From contig JBFISM010000048.1 of assembly GCA_041608535.1 (NCBI GenBank), positions 1 through 22,998 on the forward strand: a DNA stretch of 22,998 bases, written 5' to 3'. Shown piece after piece: positions 1-7,250 of the stretch. Within the stretch, counting starts at the first letter, position 1, and every line of letters begins with the position of its first letter. Origin of the DNA: JBFISM01 sp041608535. Lineage in GTDB: Bacteria > Actinomycetota > Acidimicrobiia > Spongiisociales > UBA5794. The notes under the pieces were generated by a model. It made no database searches, had not been told where the DNA came from, and was given only the letters and a program-made list of their open reading frames with translations. The position numbers and the translations under genes were made by a program.

Positions 1-1
1 A

Positions 2-388
2 CTGCCGGCGATGGAACGGCTCACCGCGGCGGGCGTTCGCAAGATCGCCCTCACCAACGGATCGCAGGCGACGGTGGAGGCCCAGCTCGAATACGCCGGG
101 ATCGCACATCACTTCGAGGCGATGCTGTCGGTGGAGAGCGTGCGACGCTTCAAACCGGCGCCCGAGGTATACCTCATGGCGAGTGCCCGCACCGACGTCT
201 CGATCGACCACATGATGATGGTCGCCGCCCACGACTGGGATCTCGTGGGCGCCCGATCCGTGGGGATGCAGACTGCCTTCATCAGCCGGCCGGGTGCGGT
301 GTGGAGCCCCGGGTACGGCCCGCCAGACATCGTGGGCGCCACCCTGGGGGACATCGCCGACCAGGTCATCGTCGCCGCTTCGAGCTGA
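2..388 (+). CDS. HAD-superfamily hydrolase, haloacid dehalogenase type II-like (3' part only)
   Basis: The reading frame is open from base 2 and the gene starts left of the window, so only about 128 C-terminal residues are visible. The ATG at 11 is internal. Visible motifs are the HAD motif II region (LTNGSQ), the motif III lysine in VRRFKPAPEVY and the motif IV region AAHDWDLVGARSVGM. The VRRFKPAPEVY and HDWD spacing resembles type II 2-haloacid dehalogenases, but many HAD phosphatases share it and motif I, with the nucleophilic Asp, is outside the window. Substrate cannot be assigned. The next gene starts 2 bases after the stop, suggesting co-transcription with the 8-oxoguanine deaminase gene. 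Confidence 0.8.
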   Translation: MPAMERLTAAGVRKIALTNGSQATVEAQLEYAGIAHHFEAMLSVESVRRFKPAPEVYLMASARTDVSIDHMMMVAAHDWDLVGARSVGMQTAFISRPGAVWSPGYGPPDIVGATLGDIADQVIVAASS

Positions 389-390
389 CC

Positions 391-1758
391 GTGCCGTCGC
401 TCCTCGCCGCCGGGGCGGAGATCCTGGTCACGATGGACGAGGATCGACGGGAGGTCCCGGGCGGTGGCGTCTACGCCGAGAATGGCTTCATCGTGGCGGT
501 GGGGCCGCCGGAGTCGCTGCCCGACACCGCCGACGAGCGCATCGATCTGACGGGCATGGTGGTGACTCCTGGTTTGGTGAACACGCATCATCATCTCTAC
601 CAGACCCTCACCCGTGTCCTGCCTGCTGCCCAGAATGCCCCGCTCTTCGATTGGCTGCGTGCGCTGTACCCGGTGTGGGCGCGCATGACACCGGAACATG
701 TCGCCACGTCGACGACCGTGGGGCTCGCCGAGCTGGCGCTGTCGGGATGCACCACGGCGTTCGATCACCTGTACCTGTATCCAAACGGCAGTTCGCTCAG
801 CGATCAGGTGGAGGGTGCCGCACCCATCGGCATCCGGCTCGTTGCCTCCCGCGGCTCGATGAGTCTCGGGGAGAGCGACGGGGGTCTGCCGCCTGACTCC
901 GTCGTGCAGGACGAGGCGACGATCCTCGCCGACACCGCCTTGATGATCGAGCGCCACCACGACCCGGCACCGGGTGCGATGACCCAGGTGGTGGTGGCGC
1001 CCTGCTCGCCGTTCTCGGTGACGCTCGACGGGATGCGTGAGTCGGCAGCCCTGGCCCGAAGCGCCGGAGTGCGGTTGCACACCCATCTCGCCGAGACTCT
1101 CGACGAGGAGGCGTTTTGTCTCGAGACCTACGGGCGCCGTCCGGTCGAGCTGATGGAGGACCTGGGGTGGGTCGGCGACGACGTGTGGTACGCCCACGCC
1201 GTCTTCGTGGCCCCAGACGAGATCGCAACGATGGCCGCCACGACGACCGGTGTGGCGCACTGCCCGACATCGAACATGCGGCTCGCCTCGGGTATCGCAC
1301 CGGTGCGCAGCTATCTCGCGGCCGGCGTACCGGTGGGTCTCGGGGTCGACGGGTCGGCGAGCAACGATGGCAGCCACATGCTCGCCGAGGCGAGGCAGGT
1401 CCTGTTGCTCAACCGGCTGGCGGCGGCGCCCTCCCTCGAGGGCGGCTATCAGATCACCGCCAGGCAGGCGATCGAGCTGGCCACTCGTGGAGGAGCCGCG
1501 GTGCTGGGTCGGAACGACATTGGGGTGCTCGAACCCGGCCGCGCCGCCGACTTCGTGGGATGGCGGATGGACCGCATCGAGTATGCCGGGGCCCAGCACG
1601 ATCCGGTGGCGGCCGTCGTCATGTGCGCTGCGAACAACGTGGATCTCTCCGTCGTGGGCGGCCTGACCGTCGTTGCGGGAGGTGAGCTGACCGGCGTCGA
1701 CCTCGCCGCGGTGATCGAACGGCACAACCGGCTCGCCGGACAGCTCGTGAATCCATGA
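391..1758 (+). CDS. 8-oxoguanine deaminase (amidohydrolase family)
   Basis: Predicted cytosolic metal-dependent amidohydrolase of 455 residues that deaminates 8-oxoguanine to urate, salvaging or clearing oxidised purine. The family pattern is followed almost throughout: metal-binding NTHHHLYQTLTR (His66-68), SGCTTAFDHLYLYPNG, RGSMSLGESDGGLPPD, APCSPFSV, HTHLAE (His230/232), YAHA (His269), HCPTSNMRLASG and GVDGSASNDGSHM (Asp320). The GESDGGLPPD and SASND blocks separate this group from atrazine chlorohydrolases and plain guanine deaminases, as I recall the family. I chose GTG 391, 2 bases after the upstream stop; an in-frame ATG at 301 would overlap the HAD gene by 88 bases and adds non-conserved residues. 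The stop overlaps the next start by 4 bases (ATGA), implying translational coupling. A related hydroxy-triazine or guanine substrate remains possible. Confidence 0.9.
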   Translation: MPSLLAAGAEILVTMDEDRREVPGGGVYAENGFIVAVGPPESLPDTADERIDLTGMVVTPGLVNTHHHLYQTLTRVLPAAQNAPLFDWLRALYPVWARMTPEHVATSTTVGLAELALSGCTTAFDHLYLYPNGSSLSDQVEGAAPIGIRLVASRGSMSLGESDGGLPPDSVVQDEATILADTALMIERHHDPAPGAMTQVVVAPCSPFSVTLDGMRESAALARSAGVRLHTHLAETLDEEAFCLETYGRRPVELMEDLGWVGDDVWYAHAVFVAPDEIATMAATTTGVAHCPTSNMRLASGIAPVRSYLAAGVPVGLGVDGSASNDGSHMLAEARQVLLLNRLAAAPSLEGGYQITARQAIELATRGGAAVLGRNDIGVLEPGRAADFVGWRMDRIEYAGAQHDPVAAVVMCAANNVDLSVVGGLTVVAGGELTGVDLAAVIERHNRLAGQLVNP

Positions 1759-2363
1759 TCGATCCGTGCGTCGTGGTGCTTGCCGCCGGCTCTTCGGAGC
1801 GGATGGGTCAGCCCAAGCAGCTCCTCAAGCTCGGTGGGCGGCCGTTCATCGAACGAGTCGTCGCGGCGGCGGGGTCCCGGGACGTCGTGGTTGTCGTCGC
1901 ACCGGGCGAAGCGGAGGTGCGCACCGCCGCCGGAGAGAACGCACGGCTCACCTTTGTCGAGAACCCCGACCCGGACCGGGGGAGCTGGTCATCCCTGCTC
2001 ACAGCCATCGATGCGCTCCCGCGATCGCGACCCATCGTCGTGCTGGTCGTGGACATGCCGGAGGTCGACCGGCACATCGTCGACAGACTCGTAGAGCAGG
2101 CCACCGACCGCCGGGCGTGGGCCGCCGTGTGTGTATACGTCGCAGGAGTCCGCAAGCACCCCGTGTATCTGAGCGCCGCTGCGCAGGATGCGGCGCGGCA
2201 GCGCAACGTGCCGAACCGGCTGTGGTCGTTGCTGGTCGACGATCCTCCCCAACCGGTGCTGCCCGTCACCATCGACCGCCCTGCCCCGATCGACGTCGAC
2301 ACCCCCGAAGACTACGTCGAGCTGCTGCGCCGTACGGGCACGCACCCTGAGCCGCCCGGGTAA
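1755..2363 (+). CDS. MobA/MocA-like nucleotidyltransferase
   Basis: Protein of 202 residues in the NTP-transferase (GT-A like) fold. The N-terminal nucleotide-binding signature LAAGSSERMGQPKQLL (residues 9-24) is clear, followed by a VVLVVDMPEVD block matching the metal-binding DxP motif and a KHPVYLS segment typical of the MocA/MobA group. MocA joins CTP to molybdopterin to make the cytosine dinucleotide cofactor of xanthine-dehydrogenase-type enzymes. The 4-base overlap with the 8-oxoguanine deaminase gene fits such a purine-oxidation setting, but no molybdenum hydroxylase gene lies in the window, so the cofactor role is inferred. A nucleotidyltransferase acting on a sugar phosphate or another small metabolite is the alternative. 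Confidence 0.82.
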   Translation: MIDPCVVVLAAGSSERMGQPKQLLKLGGRPFIERVVAAAGSRDVVVVVAPGEAEVRTAAGENARLTFVENPDPDRGSWSSLLTAIDALPRSRPIVVLVVDMPEVDRHIVDRLVEQATDRRAWAAVCVYVAGVRKHPVYLSAAAQDAARQRNVPNRLWSLLVDDPPQPVLPVTIDRPAPIDVDTPEDYVELLRRTGTHPEPPG

Positions 2364-2391
2364 CGTCGCGTTGGTCTGTGGCGGGGTCTTC

Positions 2392-3540
2392 ATGGGAGTG
2401 AACCAAACCAAGGAGCAAGCGAGTCCAGCAGTGGTGCTCGCCGAGAGCGCAGACGTGATGGCGACCTTGGGCACTCTCGGCGACCTCGCCCCACTGTTCC
2501 AATCCAGTAACTCCGACGGCCCCATCTTCGCCACCCATCTCATCCCGAACGTGCGGTGCGATGTCTTGCTGCAACGGCTCACCGCCGGAGAGGACCCGGC
2601 ACCCGAAACTCCCCCCGGCAGCCCGGACCACCTGCGGCAATCCATTGCGCCGGTCACGTTGCCGGATGATGCGGCTCTGCTCGTTTCGTCGTTGTCCGAT
2701 GCGCTCGAGACGAGCGTGATGCGGGTGTGGGGCGGTGGACCCTTGGTGCGGCTGCCGGCCGGCTACCGCAACGACCTCGACGTAGAGGAAATGGCCTGGC
2801 TCGACGAGCATTGCGAGGCTGTCGAGGACGAGCTGGAGAGACTCGCGCAGGCGATCATCGACTTGGCGCACGAGCTGACGACTCGCAACATCGAGTGGGT
2901 GATCTACAACGTGTCGACGTTCGTGCCCGGCGAGAAGACGGTGTGGCACCGGCCCGGAGAGCCGGAGCCACTTGGGGTGCGAGCCCACCGTCTCGATCTG
3001 CTCGTCGAGGAGGTGGCACCTGCAGCCGGCGTGGCTGTGGTGGATGTCGACAGGCTGGCTGCCGAATATGGAGCGGGTGCTGCAATCGGCGCCGGCGGCG
3101 AATACACAGCGGGGTTCGCTGCGGTGGTCTCCGGCGCGGCGCAGTCCGTCATCGCATCCCTCCCGATGCTCAGCCGCAGGTTCGGCCCGGATGCAATGCA
3201 CCTCGTGCTGCCTCGCTACGACCGCAGGACTGAGCGGGGCGTCGTCGAGCGCTGGGCGGTGGAGGCGGGCTCGGGCTTCGCCGCCGGCGACGAGTTGTTC
3301 GTCGCCAAGTTCGACGAGCTGGCGACCCGGCTCGACGGACGCACCGAACCCTCGCTTCGCTCCATGCGCCTGTCGGTGATCGCCACCCGCCCGGGACATC
3401 TGCGCAGCAGGAAGTCCGTGGGGGCCGCAGTCGACGTGGGCGACGTGGTCGGGGTGATCACGACGGACGCTTCAGTCGTGGTCGACGACGGCGAGATCAG
3501 TGCGGTGTTCCCCACTGGCGTCAGAGTGCACGAAGGATGA
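2392..3540 (+). CDS. Unknown protein: degenerate SGNH-like domain plus C-terminal lipoyl-like domain without acceptor lysine
   Basis: Protein of 382 residues that I cannot name. Residues about 20-260 align with the next gene product: RCDVLLQRL with RSDVILQTL, NVSTFVPG with NVLTVDPG, and AVVDVDRLAAEYG with PIIDVDRIVKEHG. That arrangement resembles SGNH-type folds, but the place of the nucleophile reads LGTLGD with no Ser or Cys, and the DxxH found in the partner is absent. Residues about 271-357 look like a lipoyl/biotinyl carrier domain: LVLPRYDRRTERG, VERWAVEAGSGFAAGDELF, then FDELAT where carriers have the TDKAT lysine, and later GAAVDVGDVVGVI. Here the acceptor Lys is Glu309. The ATG at 2392 is chosen; TTG 2371 is an in-frame alternative. 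The stop overlaps the next start (ATGA). The domain readings come from pattern comparison and are tentative; the gene itself is sound. Confidence 0.72.
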   Translation: MGVNQTKEQASPAVVLAESADVMATLGTLGDLAPLFQSSNSDGPIFATHLIPNVRCDVLLQRLTAGEDPAPETPPGSPDHLRQSIAPVTLPDDAALLVSSLSDALETSVMRVWGGGPLVRLPAGYRNDLDVEEMAWLDEHCEAVEDELERLAQAIIDLAHELTTRNIEWVIYNVSTFVPGEKTVWHRPGEPEPLGVRAHRLDLLVEEVAPAAGVAVVDVDRLAAEYGAGAAIGAGGEYTAGFAAVVSGAAQSVIASLPMLSRRFGPDAMHLVLPRYDRRTERGVVERWAVEAGSGFAAGDELFVAKFDELATRLDGRTEPSLRSMRLSVIATRPGHLRSRKSVGAAVDVGDVVGVITTDASVVVDDGEISAVFPTGVRVHEG

Positions 3541-4577
3541 TGGCGACCGACCGCACCGCTCGCCCGGGTCTCCCGCTGCAACGGCGGGTGCTCAAGGCCG
3601 TCCGCAGCGTGTTCGGGGATCGCAGTCCCCTGGAGAAGACGGTGCGGGCTTCGGTGAACGCGGCGAAGTTCCACGCCGGCCGACCGATCCGGCGACCCGA
3701 CATCTTCGCCTGGAGGGCCGGACCCGGGTCCCGCTTCGGGGTCTACGCCATGGGCGGCTGCGATCTGCGCAGCGTCGTCGGTGCCGGCCCGGCGCTGGCA
3801 ACCCATTTCGGTGGCACGATCGGGATGGGAACCTTTGGCCACGCCCCGGAGACCAGGTCGGACGTGATCTTGCAGACCCTGGATCCGCCGCCGCAGGAGC
3901 TGACCCGCGAGGTCACGGAGCGGCTCAACCTCCTACCGGGCTACTTCGAGCCCAGGCTGTTCCAACCCGAGTTCACCCTGAAGCACCAGTTCGGGATCGG
4001 GCCGTTTCCCAAGGACGTGGTGGTGCTGTCCGTGTCGTCGGACGTCGCCAGAACGGTGTACCGCCATCGTACGCACGGGTTCCTGGTCGATCCCGGCGGG
4101 TGGTGGCTCAATACCGATATCGGCTCCGTACTCGACGACCTCGACGTGGTGAAGTGGTTTGCCGGGAACTTCCGCAAGGCGGGCCGTATCGAGGTGGATG
4201 AGACCATGGCCAACTTCGACAGGATCATCAGCGAGGTACGAAGTCGCTTGGGCGCTTTCGTGGTGATGCTCAATGTGCTGACCGTCGATCCGGGACGTAC
4301 CGCCGCCGAATACCGCCAGGCGAACAGCCCGAGCCGGGTGCGTCGCCGTCGTTTCTGTCTGGCGCTGACCGATCTCGCCCGCCGGCTGGATTTCCCCATC
4401 ATCGACGTCGACCGGATCGTCAAGGAGCACGGTATCTCCGAGCAGGTGGACTTCGTGCACTACACCGTGGCGCAGAAGCGGGCGATCAGCCGGCAGTTCG
4501 CTGCATTGGTGGCGGGCGTCTCGACGGACACGCCAGATGCGCTTGCAGTGCCACGACGCGCAGCCGGGCGTCGGTGA
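3537..4577 (+). CDS. Unknown SGNH-like protein, paralogue of the preceding gene product
   Basis: Protein of 346 residues overlapping the previous gene by 4 bases, so probably made with it. The first 65 residues are basic. Then come FGVYAMGGCDLRSVVG (Cys75-Asp76, at the position of an SGNH block I or the GSC motif of DUF6270-like proteins), a buried strand VVVLSVSSD (161-169), NVLTVDPG (246-253), IIDVDRI (288-294) and VDFVHYT with Asp305-x-x-His308, matching the DxxH of SGNH block V. No signal peptide or membrane segment is evident, so a cytosolic protein is likely. If the fold reading is right it may be an esterase or acyltransferase; no substrate can be given. ATG 3540 is an equally possible start one codon later. 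It ends 8 bases from a convergent sulfotransferase gene. Confidence 0.72.
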   Translation: MMATDRTARPGLPLQRRVLKAVRSVFGDRSPLEKTVRASVNAAKFHAGRPIRRPDIFAWRAGPGSRFGVYAMGGCDLRSVVGAGPALATHFGGTIGMGTFGHAPETRSDVILQTLDPPPQELTREVTERLNLLPGYFEPRLFQPEFTLKHQFGIGPFPKDVVVLSVSSDVARTVYRHRTHGFLVDPGGWWLNTDIGSVLDDLDVVKWFAGNFRKAGRIEVDETMANFDRIISEVRSRLGAFVVMLNVLTVDPGRTAAEYRQANSPSRVRRRRFCLALTDLARRLDFPIIDVDRIVKEHGISEQVDFVHYTVAQKRAISRQFAALVAGVSTDTPDALAVPRRAAGRR

Positions 4578-4585
4578 CGACCGGG

Positions 4586-5395
4586 TCACTGCCAGTCGAA
4601 CGTCATCCCGGTGACGTCTTCGAGCTTGCCGATGTGCGGAGCGAAGTACTCGCGCAGCCACTCACGGTCTGCCGGCTCCATGTCGGCCGGAGGTGTGGCG
4701 AGAAGATGGTCCACCGCAGCGCCCTTCGCCGGATCGGCGCCTATGTGCTGCAGGATCGCGGCTTGCGTCTCGGCAGGACGTCGGAAGAGATCCTCGCTCT
4801 GCACGATGAGGAGCTGCTCTCGGGGGAACCGGGTGAACCACCGTTCGATGTGCTCGGCGTACCTGCCCTTCTCGAGGTGGGCAAAGCGCTGCCCTCGCGG
4901 ACCAGGACCCGACCGGGGATCGCGCGTCCGCACCGCCTGGGAGTACGGGTCCTCAGCCTCTTGGCGGATGGCGTCGCCGAAGGAGCGCATCTCGTCGCCC
5001 TGGAGAACCTTGAGCCGCCACGAGGAATGGGTGCGATCGATGGGATTGCGCAGCAGGGCGATGAGCCGGACGTCCGGGAGCAGACGAGCCATGTCATCCG
5101 GTGCGTCTGGATTGGCGAGATAGTTGGGGGTGGCCTCACCGCAGATCCGGGTGGAGGCGATTCGCAGCGGGAAGTTGGCCCGATACCAGCCGAGGCCACG
5201 CTCCACTCGGCCGTCGAAGAAATGCACTTCCTTGCGGAAACTGCGCCCGATGTCCGGGTGGCTGCACAACGCCTGGTACAGCGACGTCGTCCCCGCGCGC
5301 GGGGCGCCGATGATCACGAAATCCGGCAGGCTGCGCCACTGTTGCGTGGCCCGTCTGACCGTCCACCGGCCGGCTTGGAGGAAGCGCTCACCCAT
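4586..5395 (-). CDS. PAPS-dependent sulfotransferase (Sulfotransf_1/3-like)
   Basis: Predicted soluble enzyme of 269 residues that transfers sulfate from PAPS to a hydroxyl or amine acceptor. The 5'-phosphosulfate loop is IIGAPRAGTTSLY (residues 28-40). Lys55 in RKEVHFFD sits where heparan-type sulfotransferases have their catalytic KExxFFD lysine. GEATPNYL (86-93) and the 3'-phosphate-binding LLRNPIDRTHSSW (114-126) follow. EKGRYAEHIERW and a QLLIVQSEDL strand complete the family pattern. The start at 5395 begins 22 residues before the first strand; the frame is open further upstream, but those residues are not family-like. The acceptor is unknown. The gene converges on the SGNH-like pair and diverges from the DUF2461 gene across 230 bases containing a large inverted repeat. 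Confidence 0.88.
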   Translation of the reverse strand: MGERFLQAGRWTVRRATQQWRSLPDFVIIGAPRAGTTSLYQALCSHPDIGRSFRKEVHFFDGRVERGLGWYRANFPLRIASTRICGEATPNYLANPDAPDDMARLLPDVRLIALLRNPIDRTHSSWRLKVLQGDEMRSFGDAIRQEAEDPYSQAVRTRDPRSGPGPRGQRFAHLEKGRYAEHIERWFTRFPREQLLIVQSEDLFRRPAETQAAILQHIGADPAKGAAVDHLLATPPADMEPADREWLREYFAPHIGKLEDVTGMTFDWQ

Positions 5396-5521
5396 CGTGT
5401 GCGTGGGTGGTTGCGCCGTCTTGGCTTGCACCGAGCGTGGCCCTTCAGCTCTGCGGGTGCGGCATCGTAGTGCCGGGTGCGCCGCCGAGAAAGAAGTCGC
5501 GACCTGTGAGCCCGTGCCCGC

Positions 5522-5574
5522 CGACCCGGCGTCGCAAGCCACATCCCCCCGGTCGTCGAAGGGACGCCGGGTCG
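5522..5574. repeat. Perfect 12-base inverted repeat with 29-base spacer
   Basis: CGACCCGGCGTC at 5522-5533 is repeated as its exact reverse complement at 5563-5574. It lies between the divergent sulfotransferase and DUF2461 genes, about 50 bases upstream of the latter. It could form a hairpin in either transcript or be a spaced regulator site. No T-run follows, so a classical terminator is unlikely. Confidence 0.6.
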
Positions 5575-5613
5575 TCCTGCGGTGGAGTCCGCAGCGGCGA
5601 TACGATGTGGCCC

Positions 5614-5618
5614 AGGAG
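5614..5618 (+). promoter_or_regulatory. Ribosome binding site that decides the DUF2461 gene start
   Basis: AGGAG lies 7 bases before ATG 5626. The other in-frame ATG, at 5605, is upstream of this site, so 5626 is the better start. Confidence 0.6.
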
Positions 5619-5625
5619 TGCGTTC

Positions 5626-6309
5626 ATGGCTGAATTCGCCGGATTCCCCAAAGAGACACCTCTGTTCCTCGCCGGGGTGCGGGACAACAACACGAAGACG
5701 TGGTTCGATGCCCATCGCTCGGATTACGAGGCGTTCTGGCTGGAGCCGGCCAAGTCCTTCGTGGAGGCGATGGGGGATGCGCTCGCCGAGATCGTGCCCG
5801 GCATCGTCGCCGAACCCAAGGTGAACGGTTCGATCCGGAGAATCAATCGCGACACGCGGTTCAGCAAGGACGAGACTCCGTACAAGGACCACCTCGACAT
5901 CGGGTTCTGGAAAGGGGACCGCAAGAACATGCTCTCCGGCTTCTGGATGCGTGTCGGGCCGGAGACGATCGGTGTCGGCGTCGGCGCCCATGGTTTCGAC
6001 AAGGACCGGCTGCCCCGATACCGCGATGCGGTCACCAGCCGGGAGTCGAGTGAGTCGCTGGCGCATGCAGTCGCTGCCGTCGAGATCCTCGGCCACAGCG
6101 TGCACGGCGAGCACTACAAGCGAGTGCCACCCGGCTACGAACCCGCCAACGAATTCCAGGAGCGCTTCGTCCGGTTCGCCGGGCTCTACACCGGATGGGA
6201 CGAGCCCCACCCCGAGGCGATGCACAGCGACGCCATCGTCGGGTGGCTGCTCGAGCGGTGGGAGCCGCAGCTCCCGCTGCACCGCTGGTTGGTCGACGTC
6301 CTGGGGTGA
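5626..6309 (+). CDS. DUF2461 family protein (TIGR02453-like)
   Basis: Protein of 227 residues matching the DUF2461 family by its opening FxGFPKET..FL..V..NN.K.WFD.HR..YE pattern, the RINRDTRFSKDETPYK block (about residues 72-87) and a GFWMRVGPETIGVGVGAHGFDKDRLPRYRDAV stretch near the middle. Length is normal for the family. No biochemical function is established to my knowledge, and I see no catalytic motif that allows a guess. The ATG at 5626 is preceded by AGGAG. The stop overlaps the GTG of the following sulfotransferase gene (GTGA), so the two are probably translated together; whether they share a pathway is unknown. Confidence 0.88.
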   Translation: MAEFAGFPKETPLFLAGVRDNNTKTWFDAHRSDYEAFWLEPAKSFVEAMGDALAEIVPGIVAEPKVNGSIRRINRDTRFSKDETPYKDHLDIGFWKGDRKNMLSGFWMRVGPETIGVGVGAHGFDKDRLPRYRDAVTSRESSESLAHAVAAVEILGHSVHGEHYKRVPPGYEPANEFQERFVRFAGLYTGWDEPHPEAMHSDAIVGWLLERWEPQLPLHRWLVDVLG

Positions 6310-7220
6310 GCGACACGCCGCAACCATTACGGCGCCCCACCTCCATCGACGAGATGCTGGAGCGAATCCGGAACTTCCGCACCCCGGCGGCTCGCGCTGC
6401 AGTGGAGCATCTCGTAGTGCGGCCCGGCGACGTGTTCATCGCCACGTACTCGAAGAGCGGCACCACCTGGATGCAGCAGGTGGTCCACGGTCTCCGCTCA
6501 GCTGGGTCGATGGAGTTCCGCGAGATCTCCGAGGTGGTTCCGTGGCTGGAGAGTGCCGTGGACATGGGGATCGACCCTTCCGCAGACCAAATGTGGTCGC
6601 CGCGTGCCTTCAAGTCGCACCTCATGTGGCGGGATCTGCCGAAGGGTGGCCGCTACATCACCGTCTTCCGCGATCCGTTCACCGTGCTGCCGTCTTTCTA
6701 CCGGTTCTTCGAGGGATGGTGGTTCGAGGAGGGCACGGTGTCGCTCGAGGAATTCGCGGAGCGGTTCTACATCGCCGGGTCGGCCGCCGGCCGCCACTGG
6801 GACCATCTCATCGACTGGTGGCCGGTCGTCGGCGATCCCGGTGTGCTCGCCCTGACGTACGAAGACATGCTCGAAGCACCGCAGCGGGTTCCCGCAGTCG
6901 TTGCCGACTTCTTGGAGATGGATGTGGCTCGGCCGGTCCTGGAGCGGGTCGTCGCTCAATCGTCGCGCGAGTTCATGGCGGAACACGCCGATCAGTTCGA
7001 TGAGCAGCTCATCCGGGGCGCTCGCGACCACGTGTGGGGGCTCCTGTCCGGAGGTTCCGCCGCCAAGGTGAACGCAGCGCGTCCGGCGCTCGAGTTGTCC
7101 GACCAGCTGCGGAGGGCGCTCGATGCCGTATGGGAGCAGACCGTGGGAGCGGCCCTCGGCTTCGGTGACTATGCGAGCTTCCGGGCAGCGCTCCCCGATC
7201 CGTTGGGTGTGCGTAGCTGA
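6306..7220 (+). CDS. PAPS-dependent sulfotransferase (cytosolic SULT-like, Sulfotransf_1)
   Basis: Enzyme of 304 residues resembling eukaryotic-type cytosolic sulfotransferases. TYSKSGTTWMQQ (residues 47-58) is the 5'-phosphosulfate loop. RAFKSHLMW places the catalytic His at 105. VFRDPFTVLPSFY (120-132) is the 3'-phosphate-binding block, and LTYEDMLEAP is the usual strand after it. The C-terminal family motif (RKGxxGDWKxxF) is changed to a GLLSGGSAAKVNA stretch, so cofactor contacts there may differ. It clearly differs in type from the minus-strand sulfotransferase at 4586-5395, so the two are not recent duplicates. GTG 6306 overlaps the DUF2461 stop. The acceptor is unknown; small phenols, alcohols, sterols or glycolipids are typical of this group. 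Confidence 0.88.
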   Translation: MSDTPQPLRRPTSIDEMLERIRNFRTPAARAAVEHLVVRPGDVFIATYSKSGTTWMQQVVHGLRSAGSMEFREISEVVPWLESAVDMGIDPSADQMWSPRAFKSHLMWRDLPKGGRYITVFRDPFTVLPSFYRFFEGWWFEEGTVSLEEFAERFYIAGSAAGRHWDHLIDWWPVVGDPGVLALTYEDMLEAPQRVPAVVADFLEMDVARPVLERVVAQSSREFMAEHADQFDEQLIRGARDHVWGLLSGGSAAKVNAARPALELSDQLRRALDAVWEQTVGAALGFGDYASFRAALPDPLGVRS

Positions 7221-7250
7221 AGCCGAACGGTCACCTGCTGGCGAAGGTGC

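Noticed and set aside
109..1725. Long minus-strand open frame of 538 codons opposite the HAD and deaminase genes
   Set aside because: It lies antisense to a strongly conserved amidohydrolase gene, its product is low-complexity and Arg/His-rich with no motif, and long antisense frames are expected in such GC-rich DNA.
7232..7249. CACCT/AGGTG hairpin between the convergent sulfotransferase and TetR genes
   Set aside because: Only five pairs with an 8-base loop and no T-tract; easily due to chance.
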